Shown: positions 7,590-16,073, counted from the first letter of the stretch. The stretch is DNA of 20,597 nucleotides from an uncultured beta proteobacterium (GCA_903910495.1 CAIVZW010000626.1:1-20597); one strand, 5' to 3'. The notes: generated from the sequence alone by a model not told the origin. Numbers and translations: made by a program.

Positions 7590-7642
7590 TGGCCGCTTGA
7601 ACTTTACGCGCTCAAGCCAGTCGAAGCGGCCATGTTTTTGTT
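7590..7642 (+). terminator. Hairpin with T-tract between gntR and sdh remnant
   Basis: A perfect 9-bp stem (TGGCCGCTT 7590-7598 with AAGCGGCCA 7624-7632) closes a 25-base loop and is followed by TGTTTTTGTT. It lies 41 bases after the gntR stop. It could end the gntR transcript or act as an attenuator ahead of the former sdh operon. The long loop makes it weaker than the other terminators here. Confidence 0.45.
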
Positions 7643-7666
7643 CGAACAACAACAGGGATAGTGTTC

Positions 7667-7747
7667 ATGGCAGAAATGACTCACAGGAATAAACACCCGA
7701 AAAATCCGGATCTGATGACGATCAGATTAGCTCTGCCGGCGATCTGA
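7667..7747 (+). pseudogene. sdhC: sdhC 5' remnant (26 codons) left by loss of sdhCDAB
   Basis: A short open frame starting at ATG 7667 with AGGGA at 7654-7658 as ribosome site. It encodes 26 residues, including MAEMTHRNKHPKNPDL and MTIRLALPAI, then TGA at 7745-7747. From memory this is the N-terminus of betaproteobacterial SdhC, the cytochrome b556 subunit of succinate dehydrogenase, in which LPAI/LPAV is followed by the heme-region SILHRISG. Here the frame stops just before that point and overlaps the sdhE start as TGATG. No other part of sdhCDAB is present between gntR and sdhE. I read it as the scar of a deletion. It may still be translated and couple translation into sdhE. An assembly join is the main alternative. 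Confidence 0.65.
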
Positions 7748-8001
7748 TGGAAGCGAGCGCAGAAATGAACCGTTTGCGCTGGCGCTGTACGCACCGCGCA
7801 CTGCTGGAGATGGATTTGTTGCTCGGAGGCTTTCTTGAGAAGAGTTTCTCAAGCCTGACGCCAGAGCAGGCGACTGCATTCGTCAAACTGGCGGATATGG
7901 AAGATCTGGAACTCTGGCCTTTGATCACCGGCAAGCGCGAGTGTGCGGATTCGTTGCAGGCCGAAGTCGTCGCCATGCTGCGGAATGTAAGAATAAAGTA
8001 A
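7747..8001 (+). CDS. sdhE: Succinate dehydrogenase assembly factor SdhE (orphan)
   Basis: An 84-residue member of the SdhE/YgfY family, which helps attach FAD covalently to SdhA (and FrdA). It has the family layout: RLRWRC near residues 9-14, helix with the motif region, and the conserved DLELWPLITGK segment. The signature RGxxE reads R17-A18-L19-L20-E21, so the Gly is Ala; one extra residue also separates Cys14 from that Arg compared with E. coli. The gene normally follows sdhB; here sdhCDAB is missing and its start overlaps the sdhC remnant (TGATG). ATG 7765 (MNRLRW) is a possible alternative start. It is followed by gltA after 66 bases. Confidence 0.85.
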   Translation: MEASAEMNRLRWRCTHRALLEMDLLLGGFLEKSFSSLTPEQATAFVKLADMEDLELWPLITGKRECADSLQAEVVAMLRNVRIK

Positions 8002-8067
8002 GAGAAGTGTCCTAGTATTGGAACTTCTGGTTGATCGTGTGACTTAAACCCTGGACTGGAGATTTAT

Positions 8068-9363
8068 ATGGCAACCGAACGCAAGGCAATACTGACTATC
8101 GAGGGGCACGCCCCCATTGAGTTGACGATCATGACCCCGGTTCTCGGCAACGAATGCATCGACATTCGTGCCCTGGGTGCCAATGCCGGCATGTTTGCCT
8201 ACGACTCCGGTTTTTTGTCCACGGCTTCCTGCCGGTCGACAATCACCTATGTCGATGGTGAAAAAGGGGAGTTGCTCTACCGCGGCTACCCGATCGAGCA
8301 GTTGGCGGAGAAGTGCAACTTTCTTGACGTGGCCTATCTGCTGAAGCACGGGGAACTGCCGAACACCAAAGAGAAGGCTGAATTTGAAGGCATCATCAAG
8401 AAGCACACCATGGTGCACGAGCAGATGGCGAAGTTCTATCAGGGATTCCGTCGTGACGCCCATCCGATGGCGGTGATGGTCGGTGTGGTCGGGGCCCTGT
8501 CAGCGTTCTATCATGAGGCTGAAGACTTCTCCGATGCGGCGCACCGCAACATCAGCTTTAACCGTATCGTGGCCAAACTGCCGACCATCGTAGCGCTGGC
8601 TTATAAGTACTCGATGGGCGAACCCTTCATGTATCCGCGCAACGATCTCAGTTATACCGCCAATTTCATGCACATGATGTTCGGTAATCCCTGTGAGAAA
8701 TACGAGCCGAACCCGGTCCTGGTGCATGCCCTTGATACCATTTTCACTTTGCATGCCGACCATGAACAGAACGCCTCAACTTCGACTGTCCGTCTGGCCG
8801 GTTCGTCCGGCGCCAATCCCTATGCCTGTATTTCGGCAGGCATGGGTTGTCTGTGGGGCCCGGCGCATGGTGGCGCCAACGAAGCTTGCCTGAAGATGCT
8901 CGAAGAAATCGGCGATGTATCGCGCGTTCCCGAGTACATCAAGCGTGCCAAGGATAAGAACGACTCGTTCAAACTGATGGGTTTTGGTCACCGCGTCTAC
9001 AAAAACTTCGATCCGCGCGCCAAACTGATGCGCAATATTTGCGCCGATGTGCTTCAGGAACAGGGGCTGGAGAATGATCGTCTGTTCAAACTGGCCATGG
9101 AACTGGAAAAGATCGCGCTGGAAGACGATTACTTCATCGAGAAGAAACTCTATCCGAACGTTGATTTCTACTCCGGCATCGTGCAGAAAGCCATCGGCAT
9201 CCCGACCTCGATGTTTACCTGCATCTTCGGGCTGGCACGAACGGTTGGCTGGATGGCGCAGTGGGAGGAAATGATTTCCGATCCGGAGTGCAAGATCGGT
9301 CGCCCGCGTCAGCTTTATGTCGGTGCGCCTGCACGCAACGTTCCGCCGCTCGACAAGCGTTAA
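8068..9363 (+). CDS. gltA: Citrate synthase
   Basis: Type II (hexameric, Gram-negative) citrate synthase of 431 residues, condensing acetyl-CoA with oxaloacetate. The catalytic residues are present: H267 in [12 protein letters not shown]308 in [14 protein letters not shown] and D366 in [21 protein letters not shown] at 228-239 is also intact. These match E. coli H264, H305 and D362. The start ATG 8068 has GGAG just upstream (TGGAGATTTAT then ATG). It follows sdhE on the same strand and ends at a strong terminator, so it probably forms a unit separate from sucA. Confidence 0.97.
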   Translation: MATERKAILTIEGHAPIELTIMTPVLGNECIDIRALGANAGMFAYDSGFLSTASCRSTITYVDGEKGELLYRGYPIEQLAEKCNFLDVAYLLKHGELPNTKEKAEFEGIIKKHTMVHEQMAKFYQGFRRDAHPMAVMVGVVGALSAFYHEAEDFSDAAHRNISFNRIVAKLPTIVALAYKYSMGEPFMYPRNDLSYTANFMHMMFGNPCEKYEPNPVLVHALDTIFTLHADHEQNASTSTVRLAGSSGANPYACISAGMGCLWGPAHGGANEACLKMLEEIGDVSRVPEYIKRAKDKNDSFKLMGFGHRVYKNFDPRAKLMRNICADVLQEQGLENDRLFKLAMELEKIALEDDYFIEKKLYPNVDFYSGIVQKAIGIPTSMFTCIFGLARTVGWMAQWEEMISDPECKIGRPRQLYVGAPARNVPPLDKR

Positions 9364-9372
9364 GCAGAAGAC

Positions 9373-9406
9373 AAAGGTGGCGGGAGAAACCCGCCACCTT
9401 TCTTTT
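9373..9406 (+). terminator. Rho-independent terminator of gltA
   Basis: A perfect 12-bp stem (9373-9384 with 9390-9401; core AAGGTGGCGGG/CCCGCCACCTT) with the loop AGAAA, followed by CTTTT. It lies ten bases after the gltA stop. Confidence 0.92.
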
Positions 9407-9477
9407 GTCGTTGGCGCACACATTTTTTGGCCAACTTTTCGACCCCAGCCAAAGAAACCCTGACCACAGGTAAAGCC

Positions 9478-12318
9478 ATGATGAATCAGTTGTTCGGAAC
9501 GTCTCACCTCTTCGGCGGCAATGCCCCCTTCGTAGAGGATCTCTACGAAAATTACCTCGATAATCCGGCTTCGGTTCCTGGCGAATGGCGGGATTATTTC
9601 GACCGGCTGGCGCAATTGCCCGGCGCCGTAGCTCGCGATGTCCCGCACCTGCAGATTGTCCATGCCTTTGCCGAGCAGGCCAAGAGAGGTGGCTATCGCG
9701 CAGCGGCCTCCATGCCGGTTGATGACAAGAAGCAGGTCAGTGTTCTGCAACTGATCAGCGCCTACCGCACTCAGGGCGCGCGCTGGGCCAATCTCGATCC
9801 GCTCAAGCGGCAGACGCGTCCGGAAATTCACGAACTGGAGCCTGCCTACTACGGTCTGACCGATGCCGATATCAACACACCGTTCAATGCGGGCTCATTC
9901 AAGGGGGTCTCCGGGCATGCCACCTTCGGGCAGATTTTCGATGCCCTCAAGGAAACCTATTGCGGCTCGATCGGCATGGAGTACATGTATATCAACAGTA
10001 CCGCCGAACGTCGCTGGTTGCAGGCGCGTCTCGAACCGATTCGTGCCAAGGGGACCTATACCGCAGCCCAGAAGCTGCGTTTCCTCGAGCGCCTGACTGC
10101 GGCTGAGACCCTCGAACGTTATTTGCATACCCGCTACGTCGGTCAGAAACGTTTCTCGCTCGAGGGCGGCGAATCCCTGATCGTTTCGCTGGACGAACTG
10201 CTTCGGGTCGCCGGAGGTTCCGGTGTTGACGACATCGTTGTCGGCATGGCGCATCGTGGCCGCCTTAACGTCCTGGTCAACACGCTGGGCAAGGAGCCGG
10301 CGATGCTGTTCGACGAGTTTGAAGGCAAGAAGTCGCAGGACCTGTCCTCCGGCGACGTCAAGTACCACCTCGGTTACTCGTCTTCCGTGTCAACGCCCGG
10401 TGGCCCGTGCCAGCTATCGCTGGCCTTCAATCCGTCACACCTTGAGATCGTCAATCCGGTGGTCGTCGGCTCGGTCTATTCACGTCAGCATCGTCGCGGT
10501 GAAGGGTCGCAGGAAAAGGTTCTGCCGGTTCTGGTTCACGGTGATGCCGCGGTGGCCGGCCAGGGCGTGAATCAGGAAATGCTCAACTTTGCACAGACCC
10601 GTGGTTATGGTACTGGCGGTACGGTGCATATCGTGGTTAACAATCAGATCGGTTTTACCACCTCCGATCCGCGCGATTCGCGCTCGACAATCTACTGCAC
10701 TGACATCTTCAAGATGGCCAATGCACCCATCTTCCACGTCAATGGTGATGACCCCGAAGCGGTGGCTCTGGTGACCCGCCTGGCCATTGAGTACCGTCAG
10801 GAGTTCAGGAAAGACGTCGTCATCGACATTGTCTGTTTCCGCAAACTCGGCCATAACGAGCAGGACGAGCCGATGGTCACGCAGCCGCTGATGTACAAGC
10901 GGATCGCCGCGCATCCGGGAACGCGCAAGATCTACGCCGACAAACTGGTGGCCGAAGGTGTGCTGCCGGGCGACGGTCCGGAGGACATGATCCAGAGTTA
11001 CCGGGACCATCTCGATCGCGGCGAGTTGTTGTACAACCCGGTGATTGCGGGTTACACCAATCCCTTGATGATTGACTGGACGCCCTACCTGAACAAGGAT
11101 TACATCGAGAACTGCGACACGACTGTTCCGGTCAAGGAGATCAAACGGCTCTCCGAGCGGCTGACGGCGATTCCCGAGACTTTCACCCTGCACAACCGGG
11201 TCAAGAAAATCATCGATGACCGTCGTCTGATGGGGCAGGGCAGCGTTCCCTTCGACTGGGGAATGGCCGAGAACCTCGCCTACGCCTCGCTGCTCGTCTC
11301 CAGTTATGGCATACGCATCTCCGGTGAGGACGTCGGACGCAGCACTTTCTTTCACCGTCACGCCGCGCTGCACGATCAGAAACGCGAGCACTGGGACGAA
11401 GGCACCTATTATCCGCTGGCCAATCTGCAGGAAAAACAGGCCAGCTTCCAGTGCTTTGACTCCGTTCTCTCCGAAGAGGCGGTGCTGGCCTTCGAATACG
11501 GCTACGCCACCTCGAATCCATACGAACTCGTGGTCTGGGAAGCCCAGTTCGGCGACTTCGTCAATTGCGCGCAGGTGGTCATCGATCAGTTCATCGCTTC
11601 GGGCGAAACCAAGTGGGGTCGTGCCTGCGGCCTCGTCCTGCTGCTGCCCCATGGTTACGAGGGTCAGGGACCGGAGCACTCCTCGGCGCGTATCGAGCGT
11701 TTCATGCAGTTGTGCGCCGAGAGGAACATGGAAGTCTGTCAGCCCTCGACGCCGGCGCAGGTTTTCCACATGTTGCGTCGCCAGGCCATTCGTAAACAGC
11801 GCAAGCCGCTGATCGTGTTCACTCCGAAGTCGCTGCTGCGGCACAAGGATGCCGTCTCGACCATGGACGAAATATCCAAAGGTCATTTCCAGCCGGTGAT
11901 CGGCGAAGTCGATCCGATCGACGGCAAGAAAGTGACGCGCGTCATCTTCTGTTCCGGCAAGGTCTATTACGATCTCATTGCCGCGCGGCGCGCGAAAAAT
12001 ATCACCCACATCGCCATTGCCCGGCTTGAGCAGTTCTATCCTTTCCCGCAGGACTCTTTCCAGGGCGAGATGGCGAAGTATCCGAAGGCCACCGAGATTG
12101 TCTGGTGTCAGGAAGAGCCGCGTAACCAGGGTGCCTGGTACTGGATCGCTTCGCGTCAGCATCTGGATCGCTCGTTCAACAACAAACAGAGTTTGTTGCT
12201 GGTGTCACGTCCGGCATCCGCTTCCCCGGCGGTTGGCTATTACAGCAAACACAATGCACAACAAAAAGCGCTGATCGAGTCCGCCCTGGGCGAAATCGGA
12301 CAGTACAAACTGGCTTAA
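9478..12318 (+). CDS. sucA: 2-oxoglutarate dehydrogenase E1 component
   Basis: The thiamine-diphosphate-dependent decarboxylase (E1o) of the 2-oxoglutarate dehydrogenase complex, 946 residues against 933 in E. coli. It has the N-terminal FVEDLYENYL segment used for E2 contact, HRGRLNVLVN with H259 (E. coli H260), the ThDP/Mg motif GDDPEAV at about 423-429, NNQIGFTTS, and the transketolase-like half with SEDVGR-type GEDVGRSTFFHRHA and GQGPEHSSARIERF. I choose ATG 9478 because AGG lies seven bases upstream; the next codon is also ATG, and the frame extends back to 9427 without a family match. It starts the sucA-sucB-lpdA run; sucB follows after 13 bases. Confidence 0.97.
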   Translation: MMNQLFGTSHLFGGNAPFVEDLYENYLDNPASVPGEWRDYFDRLAQLPGAVARDVPHLQIVHAFAEQAKRGGYRAAASMPVDDKKQVSVLQLISAYRTQGARWANLDPLKRQTRPEIHELEPAYYGLTDADINTPFNAGSFKGVSGHATFGQIFDALKETYCGSIGMEYMYINSTAERRWLQARLEPIRAKGTYTAAQKLRFLERLTAAETLERYLHTRYVGQKRFSLEGGESLIVSLDELLRVAGGSGVDDIVVGMAHRGRLNVLVNTLGKEPAMLFDEFEGKKSQDLSSGDVKYHLGYSSSVSTPGGPCQLSLAFNPSHLEIVNPVVVGSVYSRQHRRGEGSQEKVLPVLVHGDAAVAGQGVNQEMLNFAQTRGYGTGGTVHIVVNNQIGFTTSDPRDSRSTIYCTDIFKMANAPIFHVNGDDPEAVALVTRLAIEYRQEFRKDVVIDIVCFRKLGHNEQDEPMVTQPLMYKRIAAHPGTRKIYADKLVAEGVLPGDGPEDMIQSYRDHLDRGELLYNPVIAGYTNPLMIDWTPYLNKDYIENCDTTVPVKEIKRLSERLTAIPETFTLHNRVKKIIDDRRLMGQGSVPFDWGMAENLAYASLLVSSYGIRISGEDVGRSTFFHRHAALHDQKREHWDEGTYYPLANLQEKQASFQCFDSVLSEEAVLAFEYGYATSNPYELVVWEAQFGDFVNCAQVVIDQFIASGETKWGRACGLVLLLPHGYEGQGPEHSSARIERFMQLCAERNMEVCQPSTPAQVFHMLRRQAIRKQRKPLIVFTPKSLLRHKDAVSTMDEISKGHFQPVIGEVDPIDGKKVTRVIFCSGKVYYDLIAARRAKNITHIAIARLEQFYPFPQDSFQGEMAKYPKATEIVWCQEEPRNQGAWYWIASRQHLDRSFNNKQSLLLVSRPASASPAVGYYSKHNAQQKALIESALGEIGQYKLA

Positions 12319-12331
12319 ATCGGAGTGATAC

Positions 12332-13600
12332 ATGATCATCGACGTCAATGTTCCGCAACTGTCAGAATCCGTCGCCGAGGCGACCCTGGTGTCCTGGCAT
12401 AAAAAGGTCGGCGAGTCCGTTTCGAGAGACGAGAACCTGATCGATATCGAAACCGACAAGGTTGTTCTTGAACTGCCCGCACCCGGCCACGGCGTACTGA
12501 TTGAAATTCTCAGGAACAACGGCGACACGGTCAGCGCTGGCGAACTGATTGCCCGCATCGATAGCGAAGCCGAGGCCACGGTAGCTTCGACTGTTTCAGC
12601 AGCCAGGGAGAAGCCCTCGCTGCCACCGCCGCCTGCCCCCGCTCCGCAAGCCAAGGCTGCGCCAGCCGCATCAGCCGCCGGCATGGCCCTGCCGGCGGCG
12701 CGCAAGATCCTCGATGAAAAGGGCGTTTCTGTCGCCGCGGTAACAGGTAGCGGTCGTGGCGGTCGCATCACCAAGGAAGATGCCTTGGCGGCAGCGCACA
12801 AGGTAGTGGCTGCTGCACCTGCATCTGCACTGCCAGCATCAGCATCAAGACCGTCGATTGAACTGGCACCGGCGCCGACCGTATCGCTCTCGCTCGCTGA
12901 TCGTCCGGAGCAGCGCGTGCCGATGTCGCGTCTGCGTGCCCGTGTGGCCGAGCGACTGGTTCAGTCGCAATCGACCAACGCCATCCTGACCACCTTCAAT
13001 GAAGTGAACATGGCGCCGGTGATGGCCCTGCGCAAGCAGTATGGCGAGAAGTTTGAAAAGGCTCACGGGGTGCGTCTCGGATTCATGGGCTTCTTCGTCA
13101 AGGCCGCTGTTGCTGCCCTGCAGAAGTTCCCGATCATCAATGCCTCGGTCGACGGAACCGACATTGTCTATCATGGCTACATCGACATCGGAGTGGCCGT
13201 GGGCAGTCCGCGCGGCCTGGTGGTGCCGATCCTGCGCGATGCGGATCAGATGAGCATTGCCGACATCGAGAAAAAGATCGGTGAATTCGGCCAGAAAGCC
13301 AAAGACGGCAAACTGTCGATGGAAGACCTGACCGGCGGCACCTTCTCCATTTCCAACGGCGGCGTGTTCGGTTCGATGCTGTCGACGCCGATCATCAACC
13401 CGCCGCAGTCGGCGATCCTCGGCATTCATGCCACCAAGGATCGTGCCGTTGTTGAAGACGGACAGGTTGTGGTTCGCCCGATCAACTATCTGGCCATGTC
13501 CTATGACCACCGCATCATCGACGGCCGTGAAGCCGTGCTCGGACTGGTGATGATGAAGGAGGCGCTCGAAGATCCGGCGCGATTGCTGCTTGGGGTTTGA
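12332..13600 (+). CDS. sucB: Dihydrolipoyllysine succinyltransferase (E2 of 2-oxoglutarate dehydrogenase)
   Basis: E2o core enzyme, 422 residues. Domains in order: one lipoyl domain (about 2-76, lipoylated K43 in IETDKVVLE); an Ala/Pro linker; the peripheral subunit-binding domain (about 112-150, LPAARKILDEKG and GSGRGGRITKEDAL); a second Ala/Pro linker; and the acetyltransferase-fold catalytic domain (about 190-422) with SYDHRIIDGREAV carrying H393 and D397. It moves succinyl from lipoyl to CoA. Translation is probably coupled to sucA, 13 bases upstream. A palindromic repeat lies between it and lpdA. Confidence 0.96.
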   Translation: MIIDVNVPQLSESVAEATLVSWHKKVGESVSRDENLIDIETDKVVLELPAPGHGVLIEILRNNGDTVSAGELIARIDSEAEATVASTVSAAREKPSLPPPPAPAPQAKAAPAASAAGMALPAARKILDEKGVSVAAVTGSGRGGRITKEDALAAAHKVVAAAPASALPASASRPSIELAPAPTVSLSLADRPEQRVPMSRLRARVAERLVQSQSTNAILTTFNEVNMAPVMALRKQYGEKFEKAHGVRLGFMGFFVKAAVAALQKFPIINASVDGTDIVYHGYIDIGVAVGSPRGLVVPILRDADQMSIADIEKKIGEFGQKAKDGKLSMEDLTGGTFSISNGGVFGSMLSTPIINPPQSAILGIHATKDRAVVEDGQVVVRPINYLAMSYDHRIIDGREAVLGLVMMKEALEDPARLLLGV

Positions 13601-13621
13601 TCAACAATTTACCGCATTCAG

Positions 13622-13688
13622 CACAGAGATCACGGAGAAACAGAGAGCACGGAGTTTTTTGAATTCTCTGTGCCTCTGTGCGCTCCGT
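13622..13688. repeat. Palindromic intergenic repeat of CACRGAG/CTCYGTG units
   Basis: Left arm: CACAGAG (13622-13628), CACGGAG (13631-13637), ACAGAG (13640-13645) and CACGGAG (13648-13654). After an A/T-rich loop with six T the right arm has CTCTGTG (13666-13672), CTCTGTG (13674-13680) and CTCCGT (13683-13688). The arms pair as a long imperfect hairpin. This CACGGAG/CTCTGTG type of repeat is, from memory, scattered in intergenic regions of many environmental proteobacteria and other phyla. Here it sits inside an operon, between sucB and lpdA. Confidence 0.75.
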
Positions 13689-13735
13689 CCCCCAAGGGGA
13701 TTACCTTCGGGGCATGTCTAAAGAGGCTTATATAA

Positions 13736-15160
13736 ATGTCGAAACAATTTGATGTACTCGTTATCGGTGGTGGTCCTGGTGGCTATGTCGCGGCCATCCG
13801 CGCCGCCCAGCTCGGTTTTTCGGTCGCCTGCTGTGAATCAAATCCTTACGCCGACCCGAAGGGGGAACCGCGCCTTGGCGGTACCTGCCTGAACGTCGGT
13901 TGCATTCCGTCCAAGGCGCTGCTGCACACCTCGCATCTCTTTGCCGAAGCCGGCCACAGTTTCGCCTTGCAGGGCATTAGTGTCAGTGATCCGAAGATCG
14001 ATGTGCCGACGATGATAGCCCGCAAGAGTACCATCGTTGATCAACTGACCGGCGGTATCAAGGGACTGTTCAAGAAGAACAAGGTGGTGCTGCTCAATGG
14101 CCATGGTGCTTTTGTCGCGCACAGTGAAGGCGGCTGGCAAGTCAAGGTGGGTGACGAGGTGGTCATGGCCAAACAGGTCATCATTGCCACCGGTTCGAGA
14201 GCGCGCCACCTTCCGGGTGTGCCGGTTGACAACAAACTCGTCTGTGACAACGAAGGCGCCCTCGATATTGATGCCGTGCCGAAGAAGCTGGCCATCATCG
14301 GCGCCGGCGTGATCGGTCTGGAGATGGGCAGTGTCTGGCGTCGCCTCGGTTCAGAAGTGACCCTCCTCGAAGCCCTGCCGGAATTCCTCTCGGTCGCCGA
14401 CGTTGATGTCGCTAAAGAGGCGGCCAAGGTTTTCGCCAGGCAGGGGTTGAATATTCAGCTTGGAGTAACCATCGGCGAGGTCAAGTCCTCGAAGAAAGGC
14501 GTGTCGATTGCCTATGTCGACAAGAATGGACAGGCACAAAAGCTGGAAGCTGATCGCCTGATCGTCTCGGTAGGGCGCATCCCCAACACCGACGGCCTGA
14601 ATGCCGAAGTCGTCGGTCTGCGCCTCGACGAGCGCGGCCGCATTGACGTCGATGCTCATTGCCGGACCAACCTGCCCGGTGTGTGGGCCGTTGGCGATGT
14701 CGTTTCCGGTCCGATGCTGGCACACAAGGCGATGGAAGAGGCGGTCATGGTCGCCGAGTTGATGGCCGGTCAGTCCGGGCACTGCAACTTCGACACCATT
14801 CCCTGGGTGCTCTACACCAGCCCGGAAATCGCCTGGGTCGGCAAGACCGAGCAACAGCTCAAAGCCGATGGCGTCGCCTACAAGCTGGGCAAAATTCCCT
14901 TCGCCGCCAATGGCCGTGCCTTGGGCATGGGCGAGACGACAGGCTTTGTCAAGATGCTGGCCGATGCGACAACTGACCGTATCCTGGGTGTGCACATCAT
15001 CGGCGCCAATGCCTCGGAGCTGATTTCCGAGGCCGTGGTGGCGATGGAATTCGGCGCCGCGAGCGAAGACCTCGCGCGCATTTGCCACGCCCACCCGACC
15101 TTGTCGGAAGTGATGCACGAAGCCGCGCTGGCCTGCGACAAACGTCCGCTGCATTTCTGA
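13736..15160 (+). CDS. lpdA: Dihydrolipoamide dehydrogenase (E3)
   Basis: FAD-dependent E3, 474 residues, which reoxidises dihydrolipoyl groups with NAD. FAD-binding [17 protein letters not shown] at 11-27; redox disulfide C51/C56 in [16 protein letters not shown]-binding [13 protein letters not shown]; second FAD segment [12 protein letters not shown]; catalytic H453 and E458 in AHPTLSEV. The longer loop before the disulfide ([18 protein letters not shown]) is usual for betaproteobacterial OdhL. AAAGAGG at 13720-13726 is the ribosome site. It is the third gene of the 2-oxoglutarate dehydrogenase set, 135 bases after sucB. It converges with the tauE-like gene with 29 bases between and no terminator seen. 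Confidence 0.97.
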   Translation: MSKQFDVLVIGGGPGGYVAAIRAAQLGFSVACCESNPYADPKGEPRLGGTCLNVGCIPSKALLHTSHLFAEAGHSFALQGISVSDPKIDVPTMIARKSTIVDQLTGGIKGLFKKNKVVLLNGHGAFVAHSEGGWQVKVGDEVVMAKQVIIATGSRARHLPGVPVDNKLVCDNEGALDIDAVPKKLAIIGAGVIGLEMGSVWRRLGSEVTLLEALPEFLSVADVDVAKEAAKVFARQGLNIQLGVTIGEVKSSKKGVSIAYVDKNGQAQKLEADRLIVSVGRIPNTDGLNAEVVGLRLDERGRIDVDAHCRTNLPGVWAVGDVVSGPMLAHKAMEEAVMVAELMAGQSGHCNFDTIPWVLYTSPEIAWVGKTEQQLKADGVAYKLGKIPFAANGRALGMGETTGFVKMLADATTDRILGVHIIGANASELISEAVVAMEFGAASEDLARICHAHPTLSEVMHEAALACDKRPLHF

Positions 15161-15189
15161 AAGCGGCACCATCTGGCACCTGGTCTTGC

Positions 15190-15939
15190 TTAATACAGAA
15201 ATGCATCAGCCAGCAGTTTGAGGCCGGTGAGGAACATGGCGATGGCAATGGCAATGTTGAACGGGGAGCGCGGCAGGTCCTTGAGTAACCTGAGTCCGAT
15301 CCAGTAACCCACGGGTACTGCGGGAAGCAGCAGCGCCGAGGTAGTGAGGTTGGACATGTCCAGCAGTCCCAGGAAAGCGAAAGGGACGAGCTTGGCGAAG
15401 TTGACTGCGGAGAAATAGATGACTGTGGTGCCCACCATGCGCACCCGGTCCATGCCCTGAGGCAGAAGATACTGGAGGATGGGTGGTCCGCCGGCGTGGG
15501 AGATGAAACTGGTGAAACCAGAGATGCTGCTCCAGAACAGCCCTCTGAAGAGTGATGGCGGGCACGGATCGCTAAGTGCCCTGGCCTGGCGCAGGCGATC
15601 AAGTCCGAAGAGCAGGGCTTCGAGGCCGATCACACCCTTTATCAGGTGTGCATCCACCAGACGAAAGGTGAGTGTGCCAAGTAGAATACCGATCATCGCG
15701 CCGGGAATGATGATGCGCAGATTGGCCATGTCGCCCTTGCCGCGGAAGACCAGCAGGCCGAGCATATCCATCACCAGCATGATCGGCAGCAGGATGGCGG
15801 CGGCCACTGGCGTAGCGATCAGCAGGGACATCAGCGGTACGGCAAGACTACCCATGGCTCCTCCGAAGCCGGATTTGGAAACGCCCACGAGGAGCACGGC
15901 AAGGACGGCAATGCCAAGAAAAGCGGGATCAGTAAGCAT
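15190..15939 (-). CDS. Sulfite exporter TauE/SafE family permease
   Basis: A 249-residue integral inner-membrane protein with about seven or eight hydrophobic segments and the TauE/SafE (DUF81) features: GVSKSGFGGAMGSLAVPLMS in the first repeat and GFTSFISHAGGPPI in the second, a duplicated helix-loop pattern with conserved Gly. The family exports sulfite, sulfoacetate or other small anions; the substrate cannot be told here. I choose ATG 15939 because the first membrane segment follows immediately; the frame runs far upstream to 16353 but the added part is polar and overlaps the neighbour's regulatory region. The ribosome site is weak (AAG about ten bases upstream). It diverges from the outer-membrane protein gene. 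Confidence 0.87.
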   Translation of the reverse strand: MLTDPAFLGIAVLAVLLVGVSKSGFGGAMGSLAVPLMSLLIATPVAAAILLPIMLVMDMLGLLVFRGKGDMANLRIIIPGAMIGILLGTLTFRLVDAHLIKGVIGLEALLFGLDRLRQARALSDPCPPSLFRGLFWSSISGFTSFISHAGGPPILQYLLPQGMDRVRMVGTTVIYFSAVNFAKLVPFAFLGLLDMSNLTTSALLLPAVPVGYWIGLRLLKDLPRSPFNIAIAIAMFLTGLKLLADAFLY

Positions 15940-15984
15940 CGGAGGACTTCTTGCCAGGGCAGGGATGAGTGCATTATCGTCGCC

Positions 15985-16010
15985 CCGGGGTGAGTTGCCC
16001 CGGATTTTTT
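15985..16010 (+). terminator. Plus-strand intrinsic terminator without an adjacent plus-strand gene
   Basis: CCGGGG (15985-15990), a 7-base loop, CCCCGG (15998-16003), then A and six T (16005-16010). The T-tract is on the plus strand, yet the nearest upstream plus-strand gene is lpdA, 825 bases away, with tauE in the opposite direction between. It lies in the 5' untranslated region of tauE. Confidence 0.6.
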
Positions 16011-16073
16011 GAAAACCGTTTTTCCCCTTTGGTTTTTGCGCTGAAACCTTGTTCTTACCGACTTGAAAATATC

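Noticed and set aside
8004..8028. AGAAGT/ACTTCT inverted repeat between sdhE and gltA
   Set aside because: Only six pairs with a long loop and no T-run; within what chance would give.
8776..9831. A 351-residue minus-strand open frame
   Set aside because: It is antisense to gltA and sucA and crosses the gltA terminator. No domain or ribosome site supports it.
10480..12162. A 560-residue open frame on the minus strand
   Set aside because: It lies wholly antisense to sucA, whose motifs are intact. The product has no recognisable domain and its length follows from the GC-rich codon pattern of sucA.
13690..13699. CCCCAAGGGG palindrome before lpdA
   Set aside because: Too short to act as a terminator, with no T-tract; it is adjacent to the larger repeat and adds no separate signal.
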